From NZQO01 sp964639255 (lineage in GTDB: Bacteria; Bacteroidota; Bacteroidia; Flavobacteriales; Flavobacteriaceae): a DNA stretch of 40,050 nucleotides. Each line of letters starts with the position of its first letter. Within the stretch, counting starts at the first letter, position 1. Positions 23,446 through 32,146 of the stretch are shown one piece after another. The position numbers and the translations under genes were made by a program. The notes beneath the pieces are model-generated. The model had not been told where the DNA came from. It did no database searches and saw only the letters and a program-made list of their open reading frames with translations. Where the stretch lies: the NCBI GenBank assembly GCA_964639255.1, contig CAZXDP010000018.1, positions 1 through 40,050 on the forward strand. Reading direction: 5' to 3'.

Positions 23446-24011
23446 TAGCTTGCTTTATTGGGAAATTTGATTATTTTACCCCTTTCGTCGTTTTTGCCTT
23501 GGTTAGCCGTTTTTTTTTCTTGAACCGCTTTTTCGCTCAGCTGCTGCTTTTGCTGCTCTTTCTCAAAATGGGTCTTTTTATGTTGCTCTGCCTGCTTTGT
23601 ATACCACTCTAATTTATTGCGCTGTTTTATCAACAGCGTGATGATGGCTTCCGGCAACTGCTTTCGGTTAATAAGCTCATCGTATCGGGCAATATTGTTC
23701 TTGTCGCGCGCAATACATTGATTGAGTATATTCGTCGCACTGAAATTTTCAAGCGCCTCGGCAATCTCCTGCCAAGAGCGATCGATGTTGCCTTTTTCGG
23801 CATCTTCCTTTAACGGCTCGATATCCCTGCTATGCAGTTCGTTAGAGATATCGTGACTCATACGGTTCCGTTCGGTAGCCATATAATTCAAAAACCGTTT
23901 CAGGTCGGTGGTTTGTGCGTCCTGTGCAGCATTGTAATAAAGCTTTTCAGCCTCAAAACTCGCAACCAGCAACCTGTTGAGTCTATTGAAATCTTCGTAT
24001 TTCTGTTTCAT
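23445..24011 (-). CDS. DUF2383/PA2169-type helical-bundle protein
   Basis: A 188-residue cytoplasmic, all-helical protein. Residues 1-140 fit the DUF2383 four-helix bundle, a ferritin-like fold without an obvious iron site: 'LNRLLVASFEAEKLYYNAAQ', 'FLNYMATERNRMSHDISNEL' and 'KQRNKLEWYTKQAEQHKKTH'. The last ~45 residues are a Lys/Gln/Glu-rich low-complexity tail ending 'GKIIKFPNKAS'. The family is often linked with stress responses; the molecular role is unknown. The gene is divergent from the ECF sigma gene and convergent with ohr. Confidence 0.72.
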   Translation of the reverse strand: MKQKYEDFNRLNRLLVASFEAEKLYYNAAQDAQTTDLKRFLNYMATERNRMSHDISNELHSRDIEPLKEDAEKGNIDRSWQEIAEALENFSATNILNQCIARDKNNIARYDELINRKQLPEAIITLLIKQRNKLEWYTKQAEQHKKTHFEKEQQKQQLSEKAVQEKKTANQGKNDERGKIIKFPNKAS

Positions 24012-24161
24012 ATCACCGTTTCAATTTAAGTAAAGTTACTATAATTAGGGGTTACAAAATTCTACATTATTATTAATTTATACTAAAATTTAGTTAAGAT
24101 TTGCAACACGTCCATTTCTGTGTCGTCCTTTAGGAGAACAGCAACCAAAAAAACCATCATA

Positions 24162-24707
24162 TTGTCACAAACGTTACTTGTAGAGCAATGCAAGCAGCAC
24201 AACCGGAAGGCGCAAATGGCGCTATACAAGCAGTATTGCGACGGAATGTTTATTGTTGCCCACAGGTACTTGAAGGACACCGCCGCGGCAGAAGATGCCC
24301 TGCAGGAATCGTTTATTAAGGCGTTTAAAAAGCTGGAGCAATTCAAAGGGGACGTCACCTTTGGGGCGTGGCTTAAGCGCATCGTAATCAATACCTGCCT
24401 AGATACGATCAAGGCAAAAAAGACGGAGACCGAGCCAATCGAAGACCATCTGTTCCACCTTCCCGATGAGGAATCGCAATGGAATGTACCCGATGAGACG
24501 ACGATGGAAGAGGTACTGGCGGCCATCGAGAAGCTGCCGCACAATTACAGGTGCGTGGTACAGCTTTATTTGTTGGAGGGATACGACCACCGGGAAATAG
24601 CGACCATACTCGACATCTCTGAAAGTGCTTCGCGCACCAATTTGCACCGCGGAAAATTACAATTACAGCATACTTTAAAACACTTGCAATATGGCACAGG
24701 ATCTTAG
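24162..24707 (+). CDS. ECF RNA polymerase sigma factor
   Basis: A sigma-70 family extracytoplasmic-function sigma factor, about 181 residues from TTG 24162. Region 2 spans about 10-80 ('MALYKQYCDGMFIVAHRYLK', 'AAEDALQESFIKAFKKL', 'FGAWLKRIVINTCLD') and region 4 about 115-175 ('LPHNYRCVVQLYLLEGYDHR', 'IATILDISESASRTNLHRGK'). It directs RNA polymerase to a dedicated set of promoters, probably its own operon. There is no ATG in frame near the start; TTG 24162 gives the usual 'SQTLLVEQCK' N-terminus, and GTG 24120 is the alternative. The stop overlaps the next gene by 17 bases, which suggests coupled expression with its regulator. Confidence 0.92.
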   Translation: MSQTLLVEQCKQHNRKAQMALYKQYCDGMFIVAHRYLKDTAAAEDALQESFIKAFKKLEQFKGDVTFGAWLKRIVINTCLDTIKAKKTETEPIEDHLFHLPDEESQWNVPDETTMEEVLAAIEKLPHNYRCVVQLYLLEGYDHREIATILDISESASRTNLHRGKLQLQHTLKHLQYGTGS

Positions 24708-25299
24708 AAATATGATAAAGGAACATGCCCAAAAGGCGCCCCATTTGCCCTTTGGGCATGAAGAGCGCTTTGAGGCACGGCTTGATAAAGCCTTTGCGCA
24801 GCGGCAGGCAACCTCTACCGGCCCGGTATTTATGTGGATGAAAATCGCCGCAATTGGCATTGTCTTTATGGCAGTGGGAGCTTTTGGCTACTACAGCTTA
24901 TTTTCCCCCGGGGCACCAGAACAACAAACCGTGGTGAGCGCAACTGGTACAGATAGCGGTGAGCAAAGCACCAAAGGAGCTACCATGACCCTGGCAGATG
25001 TGTCCCCAGACCTAAAAAAATTGGAAACATATTATACAACCGGTATCAACGTACAGCTCGCTTCGCTACAGGTTACCGAAGAGAACAAGGAGCTTATCGA
25101 CGGTTACATGGAGCGACTCGCCGAGCTAGCCACAGAATATACAACGCTTACATCTGAAATGGGCGAGGTGGGCCCTACCGAGGCCACCATTACTGCCATG
25201 ATCGATAATTTGAAATTACGTTTGGAATTGCTGTTCAAACTTAAAAACAAATTAAAGGAACTTAAAAACAAAGATTATGAAAACGTTACAACTGCTTAA
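24691..25299 (+). CDS. Putative membrane anti-sigma factor
   Basis: A 202-residue single-pass membrane protein. A cytoplasmic segment (1-46, with 'HEERFEARLDKAFAQR') precedes one hydrophobic helix (about 47-70, 'MWMKIAAIGIVFMAVGAFGY'). The periplasmic part has a Ser/Thr-rich linker and a long helical region to the end, finishing in 'LKNKLKELKNKDYENVTTA'. I recognise no zinc anti-sigma motif. The call rests on topology and on the 17-base overlap with the sigma gene, plus the 23-base overlap with the next gene. Such proteins hold the sigma factor at the membrane until a signal arrives. It could instead be an unrelated sensor. Confidence 0.65.
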   Translation: MAQDLRNMIKEHAQKAPHLPFGHEERFEARLDKAFAQRQATSTGPVFMWMKIAAIGIVFMAVGAFGYYSLFSPGAPEQQTVVSATGTDSGEQSTKGATMTLADVSPDLKKLETYYTTGINVQLASLQVTEENKELIDGYMERLAELATEYTTLTSEMGEVGPTEATITAMIDNLKLRLELLFKLKNKLKELKNKDYENVTTA

Positions 25300-26698
25300 A
25301 TATTACGCGATTGCCCTGCTATGCGCGTCGCCCTTGATGGCACAGACCAGCCGTACCGAATCGTTTAGTGTTTCCAACGATGTATTGGTAGAGGTGAATA
25401 CCACCCATACCAATGTGGTTTTTGAAACTTGGAACAAGGATAAGGTGGAAGTCGAGGCATATGTTGAAGGCGAATCACTTAGCAATGCTGAAAAAAAAGA
25501 AGCCTTCGATAACTGGAAATTCGACGTGCTAGGGAACAGCAAGAAGATAGTGATTAGCTCGCAGGCCGGGGGCACCCGTTGGAAAAAAGGTGCTTTGGCA
25601 GAGCTGCCGCCCATGCCCGATATGGAATTTATGGGCCCCTTGATGGATGGCTTGGTGATGCCGCTTATCGAAAATTTCGAGATGCCGCCACTGCCCGATG
25701 ATTTGTTGGAAAATTTGGGAGAACTGCATTTCGATTATGAAGCGTATGAGGCCGATGAGAAAGCCTATATGGAAAAGTGGGAAAAGCAAATCGAGAAAAA
25801 GTTTGGGAAGGGCTTCGAAATGAAAATGGAGAAATGGGGCGAAGCCTTCGGGAAGCAATGGGAAGAGAAACACGGCCCGGAAATGGAACGCAATATGGAA
25901 AAATGGGGTGAAGACTTTGGCAAGCAAATGGAAGCTTGGGGAGAAGACTTTGGCAAGCGTATGGAAGAATGGGGCAAGCAAATAGAAGAAGTGTATGGCG
26001 ATGGCAAAGGCAATTACAGCAAAGAGGTAATTACATCTCCCAATGGTAATAAAACCATTATCATTAAGGGAAGCAAGAACGACAATGCCAACGATAACCG
26101 GGTAAAGCGTACCATTATTGTGCGTATGCCCAAAGGCGCCAAAACTGAAATTAATGTTCGCCATGGTGAAATTAAAATGGCCGATGCGCACAATGTTAAG
26201 GCAACGCTTAATTATTCGCCGTTTACGGCCAACAGCATTGGTGGGGGAGAAACCCTCATCAATGCTTCCTATGCACCAGTAATTGTTAAAAATTGGAACC
26301 GTGGTACGTTGTACCTAAAGTATGTAGACAGGTGCAACCTCAATGAGGTAGCCACCGTAAACCTCCAGGCAAACTCCAGCGATGTGCGTATCGGTACCAT
26401 TACCGAAAAGGGTACGCTTTCGGGGTCCTTCGGAAATTTAATAATCGATAAGGTTGCCGACGGTTTTGAGGGGCTGGATGTGTTGCTGGAAAATACCGAC
26501 GCGGTCATAAAAATACCCGCTTCGGCGTTCTCTTTTTATTTCAACGGAAAGAAATCGACCCTCGCTTATCCGAAATCGCTGCAGTTAAACCATACCAAAA
26601 ACAATGGAAGGGTATTGGTAAAGGGCTTCAACAGGGCCAAAAGTGCCGATAAGCTTTTTACCATCAATGCCACATATAGCAATGTAAAATTGCAATAA
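25277..26698 (+). CDS. Exported DUF4097-like protein with charged hendecad repeats
   Basis: A 473-residue exported protein with signal peptide 'IALLCASPLMAQT'. An N-terminal beta domain (about 25-100) and a C-terminal beta-helix-like region (about 275-473: 'GAKTEINVRHGEIKMADAHN', 'KATLNYSPFTANSIGGGETL') fit DUF4097/auto-transporter-like 'putative adhesin' proteins. Between them lies an unusual block at residues 165-243, with units M-E-x-W-G-E-x-F-G-K-x repeated at 11-residue spacing, very rich in Lys, Glu, Trp and Met. It overlaps the putative anti-sigma gene by 23 bases, so it is the third member of the sigma operon. It may be the sensor or output of that system; function is inferred. Confidence 0.72.
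   Translation: MKTLQLLKYYAIALLCASPLMAQTSRTESFSVSNDVLVEVNTTHTNVVFETWNKDKVEVEAYVEGESLSNAEKKEAFDNWKFDVLGNSKKIVISSQAGGTRWKKGALAELPPMPDMEFMGPLMDGLVMPLIENFEMPPLPDDLLENLGELHFDYEAYEADEKAYMEKWEKQIEKKFGKGFEMKMEKWGEAFGKQWEEKHGPEMERNMEKWGEDFGKQMEAWGEDFGKRMEEWGKQIEEVYGDGKGNYSKEVITSPNGNKTIIIKGSKNDNANDNRVKRTIIVRMPKGAKTEINVRHGEIKMADAHNVKATLNYSPFTANSIGGGETLINASYAPVIVKNWNRGTLYLKYVDRCNLNEVATVNLQANSSDVRIGTITEKGTLSGSFGNLIIDKVADGFEGLDVLLENTDAVIKIPASAFSFYFNGKKSTLAYPKSLQLNHTKNNGRVLVKGFNRAKSADKLFTINATYSNVKLQ
25769..25998 (+). repeat. Coding repeat: amphipathic 11-residue units
   Basis: Units begin at 25769, 25826, 25895, 25928 and 25961, each starting ATG-GAA/GAG-x-x-TGG. The last three are spaced exactly 33 bases apart, encoding MEKWGEDFGKQ, MEAWGEDFGKR and MEEWGKQIEEV. 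The first two are spaced more widely and more diverged. Confidence 0.8.
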
Positions 26699-26885
26699 TC
26701 CCTAGTGCCCCACCCAATCGAGCAATACATTTTTCCGCCTCAACTTCAAAACTCATCGAGAACGTATTCTGCCCAGCTCTCACTCCCGTCTGGGGAGTGG
26801 CACCAGTTACACATTATGCCTTGCACTATCTAACCTTGTTCTTGGTTAACGTACTTTCCCTAAAAATGAAGATAGAACAGAAAGC

Positions 26886-27374
26886 TTAAGAAACCGATTT
26901 TCGCCGCTTCAGAAACACGGCCACCACGGCCGAGATTACAATACCTCCAACGATTGCGCCTATGGCGGCTTGGAGTATATAAGACTGTAAGGTGAAATAC
27001 TGTTTGGCTTCCTCTAGAGACATCGTATTGGTAGCGACGCTGTGCTGAATAATCGCATCGAAATAATCTGGGCTAATGTAGCGATGGGTGACATATTGGG
27101 CAGCGGGCGATAGCAATGCCAAAAAAGCGCTTAAAATAAGTCCACTGGAAAATCCTTGCAGCCAAGACATATTCCCTTTGTAATATTTTCTGCGTTTTTC
27201 CCGAATGGCCAGCGTATAGAAAAAAATCAGGATAGGGAAAAAGAGAAGGGTAAGCCAGTAGTGGTTGGCAATTTGGGCATCATGCCACCCCAGCGTTTTT
27301 TCCAGAAGCATCCAGGCCAGCGTTGCTACAGTTATGAGCACTGCCCATTTCAGTTCTATTTGTATCACCTTCAT
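26886..27374 (-). CDS. DUF4199 family membrane protein
   Basis: A 162-residue inner-membrane protein of the Bacteroidota family DUF4199. Four hydrophobic helices are visible at about 9-24, 40-56, 70-92 and 132-155. The family-typical 'HYWLTLLFFPILIFFYTLAI' precedes 'REKRRKYYKGNMSWLQGFSSG', with a periplasmic loop 'ISPDYFDAIIQH' after helix three. Function unknown. It is a single-gene unit. The 187 bases downstream hold only a 7-bp hairpin at 26781-26799 without a T-run. Confidence 0.85.
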   Translation of the reverse strand: MKVIQIELKWAVLITVATLAWMLLEKTLGWHDAQIANHYWLTLLFFPILIFFYTLAIREKRRKYYKGNMSWLQGFSSGLILSAFLALLSPAAQYVTHRYISPDYFDAIIQHSVATNTMSLEEAKQYFTLQSYILQAAIGAIVGGIVISAVVAVFLKRRKSVS

Positions 27375-27403
27375 AAATTGGCTTCAATTAAAAGGCAAGA
27401 TAC

Positions 27404-27443
27404 AAAAAAACAGCATCCCAAAAATTGCCTTTGGAATGCTGTT
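27404..27443 (-). terminator. Intrinsic terminator of the small lipoprotein gene
   Basis: On the minus strand AACAGCATtCCAAA pairs with TTTGGgATGCTGTT and is followed by a run of seven T (27404-27410). It separates the lipoprotein gene from the DUF4199 gene. Confidence 0.8.
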
Positions 27444-27490
27444 CGAATGTTCATAACGTTGTTTTTTTCCCAGACTAAGCCACTAACACA

Positions 27491-28042
27491 CTAGTAGAGT
27501 TCTTCCAGTACATAAGTCCCATCTTCCCCGTGGGTGAAGGTGCCTGAAACTTGTTCCTCGTTATTGAAGGCGATAGCCAATTCTTGGCAGAAGCTCTGAC
27601 AGTTTAGAGGGATTTCGCCACCTAGGTAGAAGGTGCCATTAAATCCTTGGGCTAGGCGAACATACCCCGCTCCGTTTACAAACTCTCCCAGGGGTAGGGT
27701 AAAGCTAACCTCGGGCGGTACCGGTTCCTTCTCGATTAACTGCCTTACCTCATAGCTTACCGTAGTGGCATCGGTGCCGGGATTTTCCGTAAAGGTTTTT
27801 TCAGCAGTTACCTCGTACGTGAAGCCGGGCTCGTAGTTCAAATTTCTTATGATGGGCGTTGCCTTGAAGGTTGCACCCCCAATTTCCTCATCTTCTTGAA
27901 TTAGAAAAGCGGTTCCATTTAGTACCGAAGTGGTCTTGTAATGGTTTATCACTAAGCTTACCTCCTGTGTGGTCACCGACCCATCGTCTGCGCTACAAGC
28001 GATCAATAAGATTGCAGCAGCTATTAAAAGTATGTTTTTCAT
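27491..28042 (-). CDS. Small lipoprotein, function unknown
   Basis: A 183-residue lipoprotein: signal peptide 'MKNILLIAAAILLIAC' with lipobox LIAC, Cys16, followed by the acidic 'SADDGS' that favours surface or outer-membrane sorting. The mature part is beta-rich and I recognise no domain; two cysteines lie close together in 'LNCQSFCQELAIAF'. The frame is open upstream to 28081, but 28042 gives the clean signal peptide; ATG 28045 would add one Met. A strong terminator at 28080-28119 separates it from secA upstream and another at 27404-27443 closes it, so it is monocistronic. Confidence 0.75.
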   Translation of the reverse strand: MKNILLIAAAILLIACSADDGSVTTQEVSLVINHYKTTSVLNGTAFLIQEDEEIGGATFKATPIIRNLNYEPGFTYEVTAEKTFTENPGTDATTVSYEVRQLIEKEPVPPEVSFTLPLGEFVNGAGYVRLAQGFNGTFYLGGEIPLNCQSFCQELAIAFNNEEQVSGTFTHGEDGTYVLEELY

Positions 28043-28079
28043 CATTTGCATTTTAGAAATAATACACAAAAAAGGTACC

Positions 28080-28119
28080 AAAAAATCCCGAACGATGCTG
28101 CGATCGTCCGGGATTTTTT
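28080..28119. terminator. Strong bidirectional terminator after secA
   Basis: AAAAAATCCCG-A-ACGAT, loop GCTGCG, ATCGT-C-CGGGATTTTTT: a 16-pair stem with one mismatch. It ends secA transcription on the minus strand before the lipoprotein gene. Confidence 0.9.
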
Positions 28120-28138
28120 AATTGCTAGTAGGGTGCTG

Positions 28139-31100
28139 TTACGATTCGGTAAGCACCCACTCGCCTTTTTCGATGAGCGGGATGGCCTGCTTGTACTTCA
28201 TCTCCTTGCTTTCGCCGCTCATTACGTGCTTAATAGTCACTTTATCGTTGCGGCCAATTTTGGGACGGTCCCGTACAATGGTTTCGGTCACCTGTTGCTG
28301 TTGGCGTTGGGTGTTTCCTGCAGCACGGCTCTGTGCCGCCCGTTCATCCATATTCGGTATTTCGTCTTTTTGCTCCTGCAATTTTTCTTTCGGCTTCGCT
28401 TGGCGCGCCTCGCGAATTTGCTGTTGGTTTTCCTGCGGAAGTTCTCCCTTGAAAAGAAATGATATCACTTCCTTATTCACCTTCTCAATCATCGCTTTAA
28501 ATAGTTCGAACGCCTCGAACTTATAGATAAGCAACGGATCTTTCTGCTCGTGCACCGCCAACTGCACCGATTGTTTTAGCTCGTCCATCTTGCGAAGGTG
28601 TGTCTTCCACGAATCGTCGATAATGGCCAAGGTAATGTTCTTTTCAAAATCCTGAACCAAGCTCTTGCCCTCGGTTTCATAGGCCTTCTCGAGGTCGGTG
28701 GCTACGTTGAGCGTTTTCACGCCATCGGTAAAGGGTACCAAGATTCTCTTGTATTGGTCTTTGTGGTTTTCGTACACATTTTTGATAACCGGATAGGCCA
28801 TATCGGCATTGCGCATCATCTTGTCGCGGTAATGCTCGTAAGCGGCCTTGTAGATGGTGCCGGCAATTTTCTTTACATCCAGATTCTTGAACTCGCTTTC
28901 TGAAACAGGCGCGCTCATAGAGAAGAAACGGATAAGTTCGAACTCGAAGTTCTTATAGTCGTCTGCCAATTTGTTGCTTTCTGCGATTACTTCCGAAGTA
29001 TCGTAGATCATATTGGCAATATCCACGCGCAAGCGCTCTCCAAACAAGGCGTGGTAACGGCGCTTGTACACCACTTCCCGCTGCGAATTCATCACATCGT
29101 CGTATTCCAGTAGGCGCTTTCGTATTCCGAAGTTATTTTCCTCCACTTTTTTCTGCGCGCGCTCAATGGATTTCGAGATCATACTGTGCTGAATCACCTC
29201 ACCTTCCTTTAGGCCCATACGGTCCATCATTTTGGCGATGCGCTCGCTTCCAAAAAGTCGCATAAGGTTGTCCTCTAGCGAAACGTAAAACTGCGAGCTA
29301 CCCGGGTCTCCCTGCCGTCCGCTACGTCCACGCAACTGCCGGTCCACACGACGCGAGTCATGACGCTCTGTACCAATAATGGCCAAACCACCCGCCTTCT
29401 TAACCTCGTCGCTCAACTTGATATCGGTACCACGGCCCGCCATGTTGGTAGCGATGGTAACCATACCGCTTTTTCCTGCTTCGGCCACGATATCGGCCTC
29501 TTTCTTATGCAGCTTCGCGTTTAGCACGTTGTGCGGAATGTTGCGAATGCTCAACATTCGGCTCAATAATTCTGAAATTTCAACCGAGGTGGTACCTATC
29601 AAAACGGGGCGACCGGCTTTGGAAAGCTCGGTTACTTCCTCGATTACCGCGTTGTACTTTTCACGTTTTGTCTTATAGATTTTATCTTCTTTGTCCTCGC
29701 GGGCAATAGGTCGGTTGGTGGGTATTTCTACCACATCGAGTTTGTAGATTTCCCAAAGTTCTCCCGCCTCGGTTACAGCTGTACCGGTCATCCCCGAGAG
29801 CTTTCGGTACATACGGAAATAATTTTGAAGGGTAATGGTGGCAAAGGTTTGCGTAGCCGCCTCGATCTTAACATCTTCCTTCGCCTCTATGGCCTGGTGA
29901 AGCCCGTCGCTGTAACGGCGCCCATCCATGATACGACCCGTTTGCTCGTCTACGATCATCACCTTATTCTCCATGACAACATATTGGGTGTCCTTCTCAA
30001 AAAGCGTATAGGCCTTTAGCAATTGGTTCAAGGTGTGGATGCGTTCGCTTTTTATGCTGAAGTCCCGAAAAAGATCTTCTTTCAGTTCGGCTTCTTCTTC
30101 TGCGGAAAGTCCCTTTTCCTCAATCTTCGCGATTTCGGTTCCCATTTCGGGCATCACGAAAAAGTTTGGATCGTCCTTGCCAGAGAGGTACTCCACGCCC
30201 TTATCGGTAAGCTCGATCTGGTTGTTCTTCTCCTCGATCACGAAGTACAGCTCGGCATCTACCTTGGGCATTTCGCGATTGTTGTCCTGCATATAGTAAT
30301 TCTCCGTTTTCTGAAGAATTTGCCGTACGCCCTCTTCCGAAAGGAACTTGATGAGTGCCTTGTTCTTCGGAAGCCCGCGGTACACGCGCAGCAACTGGAA
30401 ACCACCTTCCTTGGTATCGCCCTCGGCAATCAATTTCTTGGCTTCGGCAAGCACCCCGGTTAGGTATTTCCGTTGAATGTTTACGATATCCTGAATTTTC
30501 GGCTTCAGTTCATTGAATTCATGGCGGTCCCCTTCGGGCACGGGGCCTGAGATGATGAGGGGCGTTCTTGCGTCGTCTATCAATACGCTGTCCACCTCAT
30601 CCACGATGGCATAGTGGTGCGGACGTTGAACCAGATCTTGCGGCGCGTGGGCCATATTGTCTCGTAGGTAGTCGAAGCCAAATTCATTGTTCGTACCGTA
30701 AGTAATATCGGCATTGTAGGCTTTTCTACGTTCTGCGGAATTAGGACGGTGGTAGTCTATACAGTCTACGCTCATACCGTGAAACTCAAAGATGGGGGCC
30801 ATCCAGGCACTGTCCCGCTTGGCCAGGTAATCGTTTACGGTTACCAGATGCACGCCATTGCCCGCCAAGGCGTTTAGGTATACGGGAAGGGTCGCCACAA
30901 GGGTTTTTCCCTCACCCGTTTGCATTTCGGCTACTTTGCCCTGGTGAAGGGCCACACCGCCAATAAGCTGCACATCGTAGTGCACCATGTCCCAGGTGAC
31001 TTCCTTACCGGCGGCATCCCAGGAATTTTGCCATACGGCCTTATCGTCTTCTAGAGTTACATACTCTTTTTGTCCCGAAAGTTCACGGTCGAAAGTGGTA

Positions 31101-31498
31101 GCGGTAACGTTAAGTGTTTTGTTATTCTTAAAGCGCTTGGCGGTTTCCTTTACCACAGCGAAGGCCTCCGGTAGGATTTCGTCGAGCGTTTTCCTTTCCA
31201 TTTGGTAGCGCTCATCTTTCAATGCATCGATCTGGTTGTAGATATCTTCCTTTTTATCGATATCCTCCATCGCCTCGGCCTCTTGCTCGAGCTGGTCGAT
31301 CTGCTCCTGAATGGGCTTTTGGTCTTCCTTTATCTTGGCGCGAAAGGCATCGCTCTTGGCTCGTAGCTCATCTAGCGAGAGCTTTTCGAGGGCGGCTTCA
31401 TGTTTTTTTATCTCATCGACGTATGGCTGTATTTCGCCAATGTCCTTTTTGGATTTGTCTCCAACAAATACTTTTAAAATATTGTCTAAAATTCCCAT
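28139..31498 (-). CDS. secA: Preprotein translocase ATPase SecA
   Basis: The motor that drives unfolded preproteins through SecYEG, 1119 residues from ATG 31498. Seen in order: the N-terminal 'MGILDNILKVFVGDKSKKDI', Walker A in 'MQTGEGKTLVATLPVYLNAL', DEAD-type 'IVDEVDSVLIDDARTPLIIS', the preprotein cross-linking domain, helicase motif 'ATNMAGRGTDIKLSDEV' and 'QLRGRSGRQGDPGSSQFYVS', then the helical scaffold. It is longer than E. coli SecA (901), partly through an insert after 'RTPLIISGPVPEGD' and through the C-terminal tail. The tail lacks the Cys/His zinc motif and ends in a Bacteroidota-type 'VMSGESKEMKYKQAIPLIEK'. The frame is open to a TTG at 31570, but that is not a credible start. Confidence 0.97.
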   Translation of the reverse strand: MGILDNILKVFVGDKSKKDIGEIQPYVDEIKKHEAALEKLSLDELRAKSDAFRAKIKEDQKPIQEQIDQLEQEAEAMEDIDKKEDIYNQIDALKDERYQMERKTLDEILPEAFAVVKETAKRFKNNKTLNVTATTFDRELSGQKEYVTLEDDKAVWQNSWDAAGKEVTWDMVHYDVQLIGGVALHQGKVAEMQTGEGKTLVATLPVYLNALAGNGVHLVTVNDYLAKRDSAWMAPIFEFHGMSVDCIDYHRPNSAERRKAYNADITYGTNNEFGFDYLRDNMAHAPQDLVQRPHHYAIVDEVDSVLIDDARTPLIISGPVPEGDRHEFNELKPKIQDIVNIQRKYLTGVLAEAKKLIAEGDTKEGGFQLLRVYRGLPKNKALIKFLSEEGVRQILQKTENYYMQDNNREMPKVDAELYFVIEEKNNQIELTDKGVEYLSGKDDPNFFVMPEMGTEIAKIEEKGLSAEEEAELKEDLFRDFSIKSERIHTLNQLLKAYTLFEKDTQYVVMENKVMIVDEQTGRIMDGRRYSDGLHQAIEAKEDVKIEAATQTFATITLQNYFRMYRKLSGMTGTAVTEAGELWEIYKLDVVEIPTNRPIAREDKEDKIYKTKREKYNAVIEEVTELSKAGRPVLIGTTSVEISELLSRMLSIRNIPHNVLNAKLHKKEADIVAEAGKSGMVTIATNMAGRGTDIKLSDEVKKAGGLAIIGTERHDSRRVDRQLRGRSGRQGDPGSSQFYVSLEDNLMRLFGSERIAKMMDRMGLKEGEVIQHSMISKSIERAQKKVEENNFGIRKRLLEYDDVMNSQREVVYKRRYHALFGERLRVDIANMIYDTSEVIAESNKLADDYKNFEFELIRFFSMSAPVSESEFKNLDVKKIAGTIYKAAYEHYRDKMMRNADMAYPVIKNVYENHKDQYKRILVPFTDGVKTLNVATDLEKAYETEGKSLVQDFEKNITLAIIDDSWKTHLRKMDELKQSVQLAVHEQKDPLLIYKFEAFELFKAMIEKVNKEVISFLFKGELPQENQQQIREARQAKPKEKLQEQKDEIPNMDERAAQSRAAGNTQRQQQQVTETIVRDRPKIGRNDKVTIKHVMSGESKEMKYKQAIPLIEKGEWVLTES

Positions 31499-31623
31499 GG
31501 GTTGCTGTTGTTTGCTGCTCAAAACGGCAGACGGTTGCCTGCCTTTCCATAACTTACAAAAAAAGGGCAAAAAAACCAGTTGTCAAAAGGATTTATTGCT
31601 TTTAATTGTTGGGTTTTGGGCAC

Positions 31624-31650
31624 AAAAAAAGTCCCATTGCTGAGACTTTT
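31624..31650 (-). terminator. Intrinsic terminator of the DUF2795 gene
   Basis: On the minus strand AAAAGTC...GACTTTT with an inner TG/CA pairing, followed by a seven-T run. It sits between the DUF2795 gene and secA, so secA has its own promoter in the ~125-base leader after it. Confidence 0.75.
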
Positions 31651-31696
31651 CCATTATTTCTATTTATTAATAAGACAATTGCCTGCCTTTTGTTTC

Positions 31697-31918
31697 TTAA
31701 TATTCGTCTTCGTTCCACAGATAATCTTCGTCTGTGGGATAATCTGGCCAGATCTCCTCGATAGAATCGTACGAGTCACCTTCATCTTCGATAGCTTGAA
31801 GGTTTTCCACCACCTCGAGTGGCGCACCGGTTCTAATGGCGTAGTCGATCAATTCGTCTTTGGTTGCCGGCCAGGGAGCATCGCTAAGATAGGATGCCAA
31901 TTCTAAAGTCCAGTACAT
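31697..31918 (-). CDS. DUF2795 domain protein
   Basis: A very acidic protein of 73 residues. 'MYWTLELASYLSDAPWPATKDELIDYAIRTGAP' (about 1-33, quoted in outline: Y-W-T-L-E near the start, then W-P-A-T-K-D-E-L) fits the DUF2795 helical fold, and the C-terminal 'IEEIWPDYPTDEDYLWNEDEY' half is Asp/Glu/Trp/Tyr-rich. It is a common small cytoplasmic protein in Flavobacteriia of unknown function. It has its own promoter and terminator, upstream of secA on the same strand. Confidence 0.85.
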   Translation of the reverse strand: MYWTLELASYLSDAPWPATKDELIDYAIRTGAPLEVVENLQAIEDEGDSYDSIEEIWPDYPTDEDYLWNEDEY

Positions 31919-31941
31919 AGCACTTCGGTTTTAATTTTTTG

Positions 31942-31971
31942 CAAAAATAAATTTTTAGATCAAAAAGTCAA
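31942..31971 (-). promoter_or_regulatory. Bacteroidota-type promoter of the DUF2795 gene
   Basis: On the minus strand TTG (31971-31969), a 19-base spacer, then TATTTTTG (31949-31942), ending 23 bases before the ATG. Both boxes and the spacing fit the consensus. Confidence 0.65.
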
Positions 31972-32146
31972 GAAAAATCGAAATTATTTCCGCTATATTT
32001 TTAAGAACGTGTGCGGTAGCTACTGTACAGAACCTTTGTTGCACTTTTTTAGAGTCCACAAAGAACGCTGCCCCACCTCGCCGAAACCCACAGCCTGGCT
32101 CCTCTTTTTAGGAGCAACGTTAAAGGTATCGTAAAGTGGAAACTAC

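Noticed and set aside
25529..26191. A 220-residue open frame on the minus strand opposite the hendecad-repeat protein
   Set aside because: It is a mirror of the biased codons of the repeat-rich plus-strand gene; the protein is His/Phe-rich without domain or start context, and the plus gene has signal peptide and operon support.
26781..26799. Hairpin CACTCCC-GTCTG-GGGAGTG between the DUF4097-like and DUF4199 genes
   Set aside because: Seven perfect pairs, but no T-run on either side; could be chance, so not listed as a terminator.
32098..32115. Hairpin GCTCCT-CTTTTT-AGGAGC as terminator of the adenosyltransferase gene
   Set aside because: Only six pairs and no T-run on the minus strand after the stem; too weak to call.
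31980..32146. Possible cobalamin riboswitch next to the adenosyltransferase gene, prompted by an AGCCAGG-like string on the minus strand
   Set aside because: The region is downstream of the gene, and the full set of conserved riboswitch boxes is absent.
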